From NCBI GenBank assembly GCA_014800525.1, contig JAAVFV010000027.1:1-39087 (forward strand): DNA of 39,087 nucleotides. The letters are read 5' to 3'. The notes below the pieces were generated by a model that did not search any database, was not told the origin of the DNA, and worked only from the letters and a program-made list of their open reading frames with translations. The DNA comes from Bacteroidales bacterium (lineage in GTDB: Bacteria > Bacteroidota > Bacteroidia > Bacteroidales > Muribaculaceae). The position numbers and the translations under genes were made by a program. Shown in pieces: positions 1 through 8,247 of this stretch; position 1 is the first letter of the stretch, and each line of letters starts with the position of its first letter.

Positions 1-82
1 ACCTCTTCCCATTCCGAACAGAGAAGTTAAACCTTATCACGCCGATGGTACTGCGAAAGCGGGAGAGTAGGTAATCGCCCCC
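1..82 (+). rRNA. rrf: 5S ribosomal RNA, 3' part (cut by window start)
   Basis: The first about 82 bases match the 3' two thirds of bacterial 5S rRNA: the CCCATTCCGAACAGAGAAGTT segment of loops B/C and the GGGAGAGTAGGT segment near the 3' end. The 5' part lies before the window. The exact 3' end is estimated from the terminator that follows. It implies that an rRNA operon ends here and is transcribed on the plus strand. Confidence 0.93.
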
Positions 83-88
83 TTGAGG

Positions 89-123
89 AAGGCTCAATCG
101 AAAGATTGGGCCTTCTTTTTTTA
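89..123 (+). terminator. Rho-independent terminator of the rRNA operon (first)
   Basis: An 11-bp stem (89-99 with 104-114, one G-T wobble) closes a GAAA tetraloop and is followed by C and a run of T. It lies directly after the 5S rRNA. Confidence 0.92.
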
Positions 124-124
124 T

Positions 125-156
125 AAGGCTTGAGCTGGGCTCAGGCCTTTTCTTTT
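125..156 (+). terminator. Second, back-to-back terminator
   Basis: A 10-bp stem (125-134 with 140-149, one wobble) with a 5-base loop is followed by TTTCTTTTTC. It comes 2 bases after the first terminator. Doubled terminators after rRNA operons would limit readthrough from this very active unit. Confidence 0.8.
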
Positions 157-266
157 TCTCTTCCCGGCTGCTGATAGCACTGGCTGCCTCAATCCCTTTC
201 AGGGCTTGCACAGAACGAGCTCCGCGCTGACGGGGATGCCGACAGAGTCGGGACGGAAACGGCTTC

Positions 267-366
267 GCGCTGAGGGAAGAGCTTTGGGCTGAGGGAGCTT
301 TGGGCTGAGGGGGCTTTGGGCTGAGGGAAGGGCTTTGGGCTGAGGGAAGGGCTTTGGGCTGGGGCA
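267..366. repeat. Degenerate 16/19-nt tandem repeat
   Basis: Five units of the form GGGCTGAGGGAAGGGCTTT follow each other at 267-285, 286-301, 302-317, 318-336 and 337-355, with a decayed sixth unit after them. Units 2 and 3 lack 3 bases (16 nt). The minus strand has an open frame here, but it is only the repeat read as Ser/Pro-rich text, so I do not call a gene. The region 157-392 holds nothing else I can recognise. Confidence 0.8.
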
Positions 367-392
367 CTGGGCATCTTTTTGAATTTTTTATT

Positions 393-422
393 TTGTGATT
401 TCGAAAATTATCGCTTAATTTG
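393..422 (+). promoter_or_regulatory. Probable promoter for the GLUG protein gene
   Basis: TTG at 393-395, 19 bases, then TTAATTTG at 415-422. This fits the Bacteroidetes pattern TTG-N19/21-TAnnTTTG with one mismatch in the -7 element. It sits 45 bases before the chosen start codon. Confidence 0.5.
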
Positions 423-467
423 CAGTTTGTTAGCCTAACTAATACTTATTTAACCTATACTTTTATC

Positions 468-2084
468 ATGAGGAAAATATGTTTTCCCTTGATGTTGATG
501 TATGCTTCTTTTTCGGTTATGGCCGATGGTAGCCCGGCATCCATCTCATCAAATCCAAGTCCGGCGGTGTCGAATAAGCCGGTTGAAGTTACTATCCGTT
601 CATATGATTTCGGCCAAGATGTTTTCTGCTATTCATGGGCAGTCGTAAATGGCGAAGATAAACCCGCCACTTCTTGGGATGGTGCTAACGATGCCAAGTA
701 TCGAATGACAAGTCAGCAGGGTGTATATACATTCACAGTAGAAGACATTAAAAATTTTTATAATCTTACCGACCAGGAATTAACTTGTGTGTCTAAGCTC
801 GGTTTCATTGCAAAAAACACTACAGGAGGACAGACTATCGATCTTTTTGTGGATGTAGTTCAGGGAGCTCGTGAAGCATACTCGGGCGGTGAAGGAACTC
901 AGGCTTCTCCTTTTATTCTCAAGACTGCAAAGGATCTGAAGGATTTTTCCACTACCGCTTCCGATTGGAGTGCGGATACTTACGTACGTCTTGATGCTGA
1001 TATTGACGCAGCGGGACTCACAACTTCTATCGGCAATACATCTACTCCATTCAAAGGCCATTTTGATGGAAACGGGCATACAATTTCTAATTTCACTATT
1101 TCGTCCACTAAATTCGGTTCGGCCACAGGCCTTTTCGGAGCAATTGATGGTGGTACGGTAGAGATGCTCGGTGTGGTAGGAGCAGATGTCAGGGGCACCA
1201 CCTATACCGGTATTCTCGCGGGTTTAGTGAATAATGGTACGATCTCCCGTTGTTATACGGCGGGTGCGGTAACAGGTAGTTCGATATGCACCGGAGGTCT
1301 TGTCGGAGAGAATCAGGGTGGAACTATCACTGATTGCTACTCAGGAGCCACTGTGACCAATACTGCGGATTATGCCATCGGAGGACTTGTGGGTAAGAAC
1401 AGTGGTAAGATTGGGAATGCATATGCTGCCGGATCAGTTAGTGGTCATGATTATGTAGGAGGTGTGGTAGGCGCCAATTATGGTACGATTGATTATTGCG
1501 CAGCCCTCAATGCTATGATCACTTCTTCCAATTCTTATGGAGCCCGCTTCGGAGGGAATAATAATTCAGAGAACCGCTCCACCGGCAACTTCAGCTGGGA
1601 AGCTATAGAGCCGGGACATTCATCATGGACCACCCATGGAGACCATGGCGCTCAGAAGAGCAATGGCGAACTGACAGATGAAGTCACATTCCGCAGTCTC
1701 TCCGGCTGGGACTTCGCTAATACCTGGGAATGGCGCAAGGAAAACGGCCGCAATTATCCTGCGCTCAAGGGAATGGGTGGTCAGGAATGTCTGCTGGGCG
1801 ATAAATTCTTCAATCTGACAGTAGGAATCCATTCCACGGCTGAAGAGGGGAATAATATCGTTGTGGAGCCTTGCATCACAGAAGGCCCTGTGACCGTGAC
1901 AGCACAGAATGGTGTGGCGGCCTGCATGGCCTATGCGCTGAGCGGAGCCTTAGCATATCAGACTTCATTCAACGGCGAGCAGACCGTGAGTCTTGACTTG
2001 AGCGGCGTTCAGCCGGGCCTCTACCTTCTGAGAGTGACGACCACTAACGGGACAGAAGGAATAATAAAGATTATCAGAAAATAA
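468..2084 (+). CDS. Secreted GLUG-repeat surface protein with T9SS C-terminal sorting domain
   Basis: I chose the ATG at 468 (538 residues) because it opens directly into a signal peptide (MRKICFPLMLMYASFSVMA). An in-frame ATG at 420 would add 16 residues and sits on the promoter. After the signal peptide come about 110 residues rich in aromatic and Gly positions that resemble the small beta-sandwich starch-binding-like modules near Bacteroidetes amylases; this assignment is weak. A middle section carries GLUG-type repeats (GGLVGENQGGTI, GGLVGKNSGKI, GGVVGANYGTI), known from adhesins. The last about 70 residues have the layout of a type A T9SS sorting domain, ending GLYLLRV...IIKIIRK. Inference: exported by the Sec pathway, then by the T9SS encoded at 17-24 kb, and anchored at the cell surface. 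The amylase follows after 23 bases, so the two are probably co-transcribed. Confidence 0.8.
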   Translation: MRKICFPLMLMYASFSVMADGSPASISSNPSPAVSNKPVEVTIRSYDFGQDVFCYSWAVVNGEDKPATSWDGANDAKYRMTSQQGVYTFTVEDIKNFYNLTDQELTCVSKLGFIAKNTTGGQTIDLFVDVVQGAREAYSGGEGTQASPFILKTAKDLKDFSTTASDWSADTYVRLDADIDAAGLTTSIGNTSTPFKGHFDGNGHTISNFTISSTKFGSATGLFGAIDGGTVEMLGVVGADVRGTTYTGILAGLVNNGTISRCYTAGAVTGSSICTGGLVGENQGGTITDCYSGATVTNTADYAIGGLVGKNSGKIGNAYAAGSVSGHDYVGGVVGANYGTIDYCAALNAMITSSNSYGARFGGNNNSENRSTGNFSWEAIEPGHSSWTTHGDHGAQKSNGELTDEVTFRSLSGWDFANTWEWRKENGRNYPALKGMGGQECLLGDKFFNLTVGIHSTAEEGNNIVVEPCITEGPVTVTAQNGVAACMAYALSGALAYQTSFNGEQTVSLDLSGVQPGLYLLRVTTTNGTEGIIKIIRK

Positions 2085-2107
2085 CTCCTCCATATTCTAA
2101 TACTTCA

Positions 2108-5100
2108 ATGAAACGAAATAAACGACTCTCCCGCGTTGCTAAAGCTGCGGGACTGACCTCCCTGATGCTTGCTTCCGGCAGCCTTTGCCAGGCGGCAAGC
2201 GCAACCCTCGAACGCCTTGAAATCAAGGTTGGAGGACGGAATGTACTGGAGGGATTCAATAAATCGACCAAGATCTATGAAATAGAGCTGGATGAGGATG
2301 CCGCCTCTCTGGCCACCTTCTCCGCAGCTCCGACATCGCCGAATGCAAAAGTGAAGATTGCCGTGAACGGCAGAGACTTCTCGAATCATTCCCTCGGAAG
2401 CCTCAAGAGCGGTGAGAATGTGATTACCTATACTGTGACCGATGGAGCTGATACGGATGTCTACACTATCAAGCTGACCACACCGGAAACGTTGCGCCGT
2501 AATTATTTCACCTGGAAGAATGCCAATATCTATTTTGTGATCACCGACCGGTTCTATAATGGCGATCCGAGTAATGATGAGAGCTATCACCGTCATAAGA
2601 ATGCGGGAGGTTCGGATGTGGCTACATTCCATGGCGGTGATCTTAAAGGCTTGACCGAGAAGCTTGATTATCTCGACAAGCTTGGAGTGAATGCCATCTG
2701 GATTACAGCTCCCTATGAGCAGATGCATGGCTGGACGGGAGGAAAGGACGATGCTTTCCCTCATTATGCGTTCCATGGCTATTATACTCTCGACTGGACC
2801 TTTATGGACCGCAATATGGGCACAATCGAGGATATGCGCAATTTTGTGACAGAGGCTCATCGCCGCGGTATCCGGGTGGTGATGGATATCGTGCTCAATC
2901 ATACAGGTTATTCCACATTGGACGACTGTGTGGACTATGGCTTCGGAAATTTCAATGGCAATCCCACGGCGGGTTATGTACCGAATGGACGCCCCTACAC
3001 GATGTGGGGGAATGGCGCCGTGAGCTTTAACGCCGAGACCGCAGGCAACTGGGGGAAATGGTGGGGGCCGTGGGTGCGAGCCTTCGGCGACCGTGAATGG
3101 GGACGTCAGGCAGGGTTTGTGGTTCCAGGTGGAGATGATAAGACGATGTCCTTGTCCGGACTTCCGGATGTGGTGACTGAGCGCACGGCATCCGTCGAGA
3201 TTCCGGGCTTCCTCCAGACAAAATGGAATCAGGAGAAGGGGGGAGAATATGACGCTTATCGTCTGCCGAATCTTGAGGCATGGCGTGTGGGCGGAAAAGG
3301 AGCTCCCGCCGATTATGTGATCAACTGGCTTGCAGGCTGGGTGGAATATTTCGGAATCGACGGGTTCCGTTGCGATACAGCGAAACATGTGGAATTATCA
3401 CGCTGGAATCAGCTTAAGCAGGCTTGTCGGCTTGCATTGGCACGCTGGCGTGCGAGCGACCGCGCAGATGAATATGCCAAAGACTGGAGCGATGAATTCT
3501 GGATGACAGGCGAGGCATGGGGCTGGGATCATGGCGATGTCGGCTATTTCTCTCAGGGAGGTTTTGATTCGATGATCAACTTCGCATTTAACGGTACGGA
3601 GGGTGGTCAGGGACGCACACCGTCGACTACCGACTGGAATTATTATGCCAACTTCTGCAACGGAAACTCGGGCCGGCAGGTGCTCAATTATGTATCGAGT
3701 CATGATACTGGTCTCCATCGTCCGGGAGATCAGAAGAATGTCGGCACAATGCTGCTGCTTTGTCCCGGCGGAGCCCAGATCTACTATGGCGATGAGACTT
3801 CACGTCCGGCAGTGAATGGAGCCGGGGATGCCGGCATGGTGACACGCGGCGACTTCAACTGGGATGCGGTGGATAATGATGTGAATCTGCATTGGCAGAA
3901 GATCGGTCAGTTCCGTCGCAGAAATCCGGCTGTGGGCGCCGGCTCTCAGACCGAGAATAACGGCACCTTTATCCGTAAATTCTCAGAGGGAGATTATTCA
4001 AATGCGGTAGCAATCCGTCTTAATACCTCAGCAGGTCAGACCTATACCCTCAATGTAGGCGATGCCTTCCCGGAGGGAACGCGCGTAATGGATGGCTATA
4101 ATACGGAAAATACCGCTACTGTGACCGGAGGAATGGTAACGCTTACTGCTTCCGGACCGGTATTGCTTGTGGAAGAATACGGAACGATTGAAGATGGTCC
4201 GACACCTCCGATTCCTCCACGTCCTACAAAGCCGACAGTGAGTGCATCTCCTGCAGGCGGAGAATTCACGGATAATGTCACTGTGAGTCTGAGTGTGAAT
4301 CCGGCCGGAACCGAGATCCACTATTCAACCACAGGAACCGCTACGGCTACCTCTCCCGTGTATACGGCTCCCCTTACGTTCACGGAGACCACAACTTTGT
4401 CCACATATGCCGAGAATCAGGCCGGCTCGAATACCCAGACCTTTACCTATACCAAGAAGCAGGGTGGGGGTGACGATCCGGTGGAGGACGCTGTGTACGT
4501 CTATTTCGATGATATGAGCAAGGCTCCGGCATATGTCTGGGCCTGGCAAGAACCGGGAGATGAGAATTGTACCCTTTCCGGAAACTGGCCCGGCGACAAG
4601 ATGACCGAAAAGAACGGCATGCTCTATTGGTCGCTCCCTGAAGGGAAACCGACTCCGACGAAGATAATTATCTCATGGGGTAATAATGGCGATGACGAGA
4701 GAGCCGGAGGAAAGGATCTCCTGTTCCAGAATAAGAAGGTGTATCATTCCGATGGTACGACCAGCGAGATTCCCGGACCGAAGAAGCCTGAAATCACTGT
4801 TACTCCCGCCGGAGGAACAGTGAAGGGTTCGGGGGAGATCACAGTAGTGATCACCAACGAAGCCACTTCTATCTCCGGGTCTTTCAATGGCAAGACAATG
4901 ACCCTCTCCAATGGAGAGAACCATATACCGGTGGTCGACTTCCTGAATGATGGCCAGCAGGGCACCATGACAGTGACTGCCTCCAACAGCATCGGCACCT
5001 CTGACTATACAACCTCGTTTACACGTGATGACACCACCCCTGTGGTGACTCTCACAGGCGATTGGCGAGAGCTGTCGATCTATCAGATCATGGTGGCATC

Positions 5101-6403
5101 GTTCCAGCATGGTGAGGGTGGCGCATCGGGCTACAGCGATATGTGGGGACCGAATGGTCACCGCAAGAACGGCAACCTGCGCGGTATCATCAATTCTCTT
5201 GATTATATCAAAGAACTTGGCATGAATGCCATCTGGATGACTCCGATATTTGATTCAAGTAATGGTCAGGGTGGAGAAAAACTGCAGGCAACCGGCTATT
5301 TCTGCACCAACTATTTCAAGGTCGATCCGAAATTCGGCAGCGAGGCTGAATTTGATGAACTCATCCGTGAAGCACATGCCCGTGGAATATATGTGATTCT
5401 TGACGGTGTATTCGGTCATCACGGAGGCGTAAACAGTGCCTCTCCTAATGGGAAATGGATTCAGACCCAGGCCAACACACAGAATGTGAGAGGTTCGGAA
5501 GCCGGAAATATTGTGTTCCCCGGATCGTTGGAATACTTCAAGGAAGTGATCCGCTACTGGATGGAACGTGGTGTCGACGGCTGGCGACTCGACCAGTGTT
5601 ATCAGGTCTATCAGGGCGGTCATAACTATTGGAAGGAACTTCGTGCCGAGGCAGAGAAAGTGGCTGCCGAGCGTAAGGCACGTGGTGAGCAGTGGGGAAC
5701 ACTTGCCTACATGGTAGGAGAAGACTGGACTTCGGCCGGAAATATCACCACCACCCAGCAGGATGGTCTGAAGAGTGTGATGGATTTTGACGGTAAGGAT
5801 AATCTGGTATCAATGAGTAGCGGTGTAGGCACAGCCGGATGGTTCCTTTCAAACGATGCCGCAGGGCGTGGCTATCGCGATGCCGGAGTGAATCCGACAC
5901 TCTTCCTCAGTAATCATGATACAGACCGTGTGGGCGATTATGTCGACATCAATTCCAATCCTAAGGGACTGATGACACGCCATGCGGTAGTGGCAGCTTA
6001 CTCGGGTCCGACTTGCACATACTATGGAGATGAAATCGGTGACAAGAGCGGCAAGTCTACCGGAAATGGAAATCCGGATAACTGGGCACGCACCTCGGGT
6101 CGTCTTTCGGGATTCAGTGCCAATGAGCAGATGGTACACGATTATGTTGCCAAGGTGTTCAAGGCCCGATCCGAGAATCCGGCACTATGGCGCGGAAGCG
6201 TTCAGCGCGACAATTCGCGTCAGGGTGTGGAGATTATTACCAAGACAGATGCCCAGACCGGAAATAAGGTTGTGGTGATTTTCTCGAGCACGGATACGAA
6301 TGTATCAATCGGAGGCACCGGACTCGACCTCATTCATGGAGGAAATGTCACCAACAGCGTGAGCGTAAAAGCCTGGGAACCGGCCTTTATAAAGATGAAC
6401 TAA
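2108..6403 (+). CDS. Secreted double-headed GH13 alpha-amylase family protein
   Basis: 1431 residues with a signal peptide ending near CQAAS (not a lipobox). Order: cadherin-like beta domain (about 32-130); first GH13 barrel (about 135-690); chitobiase C-terminal-like beta domain (about 700-785); starch-binding-like module (about 795-890); Ig-like domain (about 895-975); second GH13 barrel (about 980-1431). First barrel: D260-H265 (region I), nucleophile D423 in FRCDTAK, acid/base E469 in TGEAW, H532-D533 (region IV). Second barrel: D1099/H1104, D1162 in WRLDQ, E1205 in VGEDW, H1270-D1271. Both active sites therefore look intact. The expected reaction is hydrolysis or transfer on alpha-1,4/1,6-glucans such as starch or glycogen. 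I see no T9SS tail, so it is probably periplasmic or held at the outer membrane some other way. Which bond each head prefers cannot be read from the sequence. Confidence 0.92.
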   Translation: MKRNKRLSRVAKAAGLTSLMLASGSLCQAASATLERLEIKVGGRNVLEGFNKSTKIYEIELDEDAASLATFSAAPTSPNAKVKIAVNGRDFSNHSLGSLKSGENVITYTVTDGADTDVYTIKLTTPETLRRNYFTWKNANIYFVITDRFYNGDPSNDESYHRHKNAGGSDVATFHGGDLKGLTEKLDYLDKLGVNAIWITAPYEQMHGWTGGKDDAFPHYAFHGYYTLDWTFMDRNMGTIEDMRNFVTEAHRRGIRVVMDIVLNHTGYSTLDDCVDYGFGNFNGNPTAGYVPNGRPYTMWGNGAVSFNAETAGNWGKWWGPWVRAFGDREWGRQAGFVVPGGDDKTMSLSGLPDVVTERTASVEIPGFLQTKWNQEKGGEYDAYRLPNLEAWRVGGKGAPADYVINWLAGWVEYFGIDGFRCDTAKHVELSRWNQLKQACRLALARWRASDRADEYAKDWSDEFWMTGEAWGWDHGDVGYFSQGGFDSMINFAFNGTEGGQGRTPSTTDWNYYANFCNGNSGRQVLNYVSSHDTGLHRPGDQKNVGTMLLLCPGGAQIYYGDETSRPAVNGAGDAGMVTRGDFNWDAVDNDVNLHWQKIGQFRRRNPAVGAGSQTENNGTFIRKFSEGDYSNAVAIRLNTSAGQTYTLNVGDAFPEGTRVMDGYNTENTATVTGGMVTLTASGPVLLVEEYGTIEDGPTPPIPPRPTKPTVSASPAGGEFTDNVTVSLSVNPAGTEIHYSTTGTATATSPVYTAPLTFTETTTLSTYAENQAGSNTQTFTYTKKQGGGDDPVEDAVYVYFDDMSKAPAYVWAWQEPGDENCTLSGNWPGDKMTEKNGMLYWSLPEGKPTPTKIIISWGNNGDDERAGGKDLLFQNKKVYHSDGTTSEIPGPKKPEITVTPAGGTVKGSGEITVVITNEATSISGSFNGKTMTLSNGENHIPVVDFLNDGQQGTMTVTASNSIGTSDYTTSFTRDDTTPVVTLTGDWRELSIYQIMVASFQHGEGGASGYSDMWGPNGHRKNGNLRGIINSLDYIKELGMNAIWMTPIFDSSNGQGGEKLQATGYFCTNYFKVDPKFGSEAEFDELIREAHARGIYVILDGVFGHHGGVNSASPNGKWIQTQANTQNVRGSEAGNIVFPGSLEYFKEVIRYWMERGVDGWRLDQCYQVYQGGHNYWKELRAEAEKVAAERKARGEQWGTLAYMVGEDWTSAGNITTTQQDGLKSVMDFDGKDNLVSMSSGVGTAGWFLSNDAAGRGYRDAGVNPTLFLSNHDTDRVGDYVDINSNPKGLMTRHAVVAAYSGPTCTYYGDEIGDKSGKSTGNGNPDNWARTSGRLSGFSANEQMVHDYVAKVFKARSENPALWRGSVQRDNSRQGVEIITKTDAQTGNKVVVIFSSTDTNVSIGGTGLDLIHGGNVTNSVSVKAWEPAFIKMN

Positions 6404-6430
6404 GACTCCATCCAACAAGATGAATAAATA

Positions 6431-6462
6431 AAGACCCGTGGAGGATGCTCCGCGGGTCTTTT
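6431..6462 (+). terminator. Terminator after the amylase gene
   Basis: A 13-bp stem (6431-6443 with 6448-6460, one wobble) with loop GATG ends in TTTT. It lies 27 bases after the amylase stop codon. Confidence 0.9.
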
Positions 6463-6510
6463 GTATAGTCGTTAGGGAAAATCAGTAGATTCAGTGATGG
6501 GAGGTGATAA

Positions 6511-7257
6511 TCAGCGGCGATCGAGAGAGGGGATAAGCTTGGCTAATATCAGTGTGGCGTGGCGGCGGAGAGCGGCGGAATGTCCGTAATGGTCGGCCAT
6601 AACATGATAGCGTTCGCGTAAAGAGGCCCATTTATTGCGATCGGTCAGACCATCGGAGAGATAATTTATTGCCACCCTTTTCAGGTTGATACATTTTTCA
6701 GGTATACTTTTGTTGATGCAACGGATGGTCCAGTCGTAATCGGCTGAGAAGCGGTAGGCAAGGTTATATTCGGGCGCAAGATTGCGTTTCACCATAAAGG
6801 CCTGATGACAGATTAGCATACCGCGTGAGAAACTGTCGTGGGTCAGGGTGTCAGGCACAGAATAATGGCGTGGAGAGATGTCGACGCCCCCGGCATTGAC
6901 AATCATTGTATCAGCATATATGATGTCGGCATCCTTGGCGGCTGCCTGAGCGTAATCCTCCAGCACATCATTATCCCGAAACGCATCTCCGGCATTAAGG
7001 AATATAACATATTTTCCACGGGCTGCCTTAAGACCCTTGTTCATGGCATCATAGAGACCCTTATCAGGCTCGCTTATTATCCGGGTATCAGGATTGGAAC
7101 GGCCCACGAGGAGGGTGTCATCCGTTGAGGCACCATCAATGATGAGATGCTCGAAATCGCGGAAAGACTGGGTTGCAACGGATTTCATAGTGGTCGGCAA
7201 TACCGTAGCGGCATTGTAGGTGATGGTAATGATAGAGATGAGTGGAGCGGAATCCAT
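6511..7257 (-). CDS. Family 2 glycosyltransferase
   Basis: 248 residues with a GT-A fold. The start has ISIITITYNA (8-17), followed by IIDGASTDDT (39-48) for the nucleotide-sugar base. FLNAGD (86-91) takes the place of the usual DxD metal site, as in several WcaA-like enzymes. There is no membrane segment, so it should act in the cytoplasm and pass a sugar from a nucleotide donor to a lipid-linked or polysaccharide acceptor. It stands alone, convergent with the amylase gene and divergent from the ferredoxin gene, so its pathway is not shown by context. Donor and acceptor are unknown. Confidence 0.85.
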   Translation of the reverse strand: MDSAPLISIITITYNAATVLPTTMKSVATQSFRDFEHLIIDGASTDDTLLVGRSNPDTRIISEPDKGLYDAMNKGLKAARGKYVIFLNAGDAFRDNDVLEDYAQAAAKDADIIYADTMIVNAGGVDISPRHYSVPDTLTHDSFSRGMLICHQAFMVKRNLAPEYNLAYRFSADYDWTIRCINKSIPEKCINLKRVAINYLSDGLTDRNKWASLRERYHVMADHYGHSAALRRHATLILAKLIPSLDRR

Positions 7258-7273
7258 ATTATAATAAATTTAG

Positions 7274-7302
7274 CCTGCTTCATTGAAAACGATGAAAGCA
7301 GG
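7274..7302. other. Inverted repeat in the leader of the glycosyltransferase gene
   Basis: CCTGCTTCAT (7274-7283) pairs with ATGAAAGCAGG (7292-7302) with one bulged A. It lies 17 bases upstream of the minus-strand start codon at 7257. It could be a leader hairpin or an operator. No T-run marks it as a terminator on either strand. Confidence 0.4.
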
Positions 7303-7429
7303 AATAAAATTAACGAAAAAAACTGAGATATACTCATAAATTAGTATGCCGGAGTGAAGAATATAGCTCATAGGGGAGAGGATAGAAGATGAAATTAGGG
7401 ATTGATACCTAAAAAAAGTGAGGGAAAAA

Positions 7430-7460
7430 TTGGAAGATTCAATTATTAGGTGTAAATTCG
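7430..7460 (+). promoter_or_regulatory. Promoter of the ferredoxin gene
   Basis: TTG at 7430-7432, 20 bases, then TAAATTCG at 7453-7460 (seven of eight positions of TAnnTTTG). The leader to the ATG at 7505 is A-rich with no Shine-Dalgarno motif, as is usual in Bacteroidetes. Confidence 0.65.
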
Positions 7461-7504
7461 CAGTGTAATTCAGAAACAATAATAACAATATAAAAACTAC
7501 AACT

Positions 7505-7672
7505 ATGGCATATGTAATTACTGACCGTTGCATCGCATGCGGTACATGTCAGCCCGTTTGCCCCGTTGAGGCTATCAGCGCTGGCGATATCTACGTAATC
7601 GATCCTGACACTTGCATCAGCTGTGGTAGCTGTGCTGCTGTTTGTCCTAACGACGCAATCGAGGAGGGATAA
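7505..7672 (+). CDS. 2[4Fe-4S] ferredoxin, 55 residues
   Basis: A short gene, translated by hand. It encodes two classic CxxCxxCxxxCP motifs: C9, C12, C15, C19-P and C37, C40, C43, C47-P. Each motif gives three ligands to one cubane and the fourth to the other. The protein is almost only the two-cluster fold, acidic at its end, and is a soluble low-potential electron carrier of the clostridial type used by anaerobes with pyruvate:ferredoxin oxidoreductase or hydrogenases. The size of 55 residues is typical. It is monocistronic, with its own promoter before it and a terminator after it. Confidence 0.96.
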   Translation: MAYVITDRCIACGTCQPVCPVEAISAGDIYVIDPDTCISCGSCAAVCPNDAIEEG

Positions 7673-7689
7673 ACTCGGATCAAATAAGG

Positions 7690-7730
7690 AAAAAAGGCTG
7701 CTTCCCGCAAAGAGGCAGCCTGTTTTTTTA
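7690..7730 (+). terminator. Terminator after the ferredoxin gene
   Basis: AGGCTGCTTC and GAGGCAGCCT form a 10-bp stem (7695-7721, one wobble) followed by seven T. Confidence 0.92.
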
Positions 7731-7764
7731 ATATATTATCCCTCAGATGCGTTATAACTATTGG

Positions 7765-7783
7765 AGAAGTTCAGACAACTTCT
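7765..7783. promoter_or_regulatory. Perfect 7-5-7 inverted repeat before dut
   Basis: AGAAGTT and AACTTCT flank a 5-base spacer and end 17 bases before the dut start codon. It could be a hairpin at the translation start or an operator. I cannot place a good promoter next to it. Confidence 0.4.
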
Positions 7784-7800
7784 AAGAAAATAAGCAAACA

Positions 7801-8247
7801 ATGGATAGAGTAAAGATAAAGGTAATCAACCGCAGCCATCATCCCCTTCCCGATTACGGCACATTCGAGGCCGCCGGAATGGATGTACGCGCCTTTCTGC
7901 CGGATGGCCCCATAACCCTCAAACCGTTCGAACGTGCCCTGATTCCGACAGGACTCTATATGCAGCTTCCACAGGGATATGAATGTCAGATCCGCCCCCG
8001 CTCCGGACTGGCTTTGAAACATGGTCTTACCATCGCTAATTCTCCCGGCACGGTGGATGCCGATTACCGCGGGGAGGTAGGAATCATTCTGATAAATCTC
8101 GGTCAGGAAGACTTCACGGTCAACGACGGGGAGAGGATCTGCCAGATGGTGATCAAACAATACTCCCATGTGACCTGGGAACAAGTAAAAGAACTCGACC
8201 ACACCAAACGCGAAGACGGAGCATTCGGACACACCGGAACCAACTGA
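7801..8247 (+). CDS. dut: dUTP diphosphatase (dUTPase)
   Basis: 148 residues, the usual size of trimeric dUTPases. It hydrolyses dUTP to dUMP and pyrophosphate, which keeps uracil out of DNA and supplies the dTMP pathway. All five motifs are visible: AAGMDVRA (24-31), PRSGLALKHGL (66-76), NSPGTVDADYRGEV (80-93, holding the catalytic Asp), RICQMVI (112-118) and the C-terminal GAFGHTG (140-146) that closes over the active site. The stop codon overlaps the ATG of the next gene by 1 base, so translation is probably coupled. It heads an envelope-related operon, a gene order I remember as common in Bacteroidales. Confidence 0.97.
   Translation: MDRVKIKVINRSHHPLPDYGTFEAAGMDVRAFLPDGPITLKPFERALIPTGLYMQLPQGYECQIRPRSGLALKHGLTIANSPGTVDADYRGEVGIILINLGQEDFTVNDGERICQMVIKQYSHVTWEQVKELDHTKREDGAFGHTGTN

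Noticed and set aside
267-366. CRISPR array
   Set aside because: The units are contiguous with no unique spacers and no cas genes. No other CRISPR-like pattern was seen in the window.
189-374. A 61-residue minus-strand frame
   Set aside because: It is the tandem repeat read as Ser/Pro-rich text. It has no promoter and no family.
2105-3388. A 427-residue open frame on the minus strand
   Set aside because: It is fully antisense to the first GH13 domain, which has clear catalytic motifs. The antisense protein has no recognisable domain and is a by-product of codon use.
7270-7533. An 87-residue hydrophobic minus-strand frame
   Set aside because: It overlaps the ferredoxin gene and its promoter, and the hydrophobicity comes from the AT-rich gap. 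No start context supports it.
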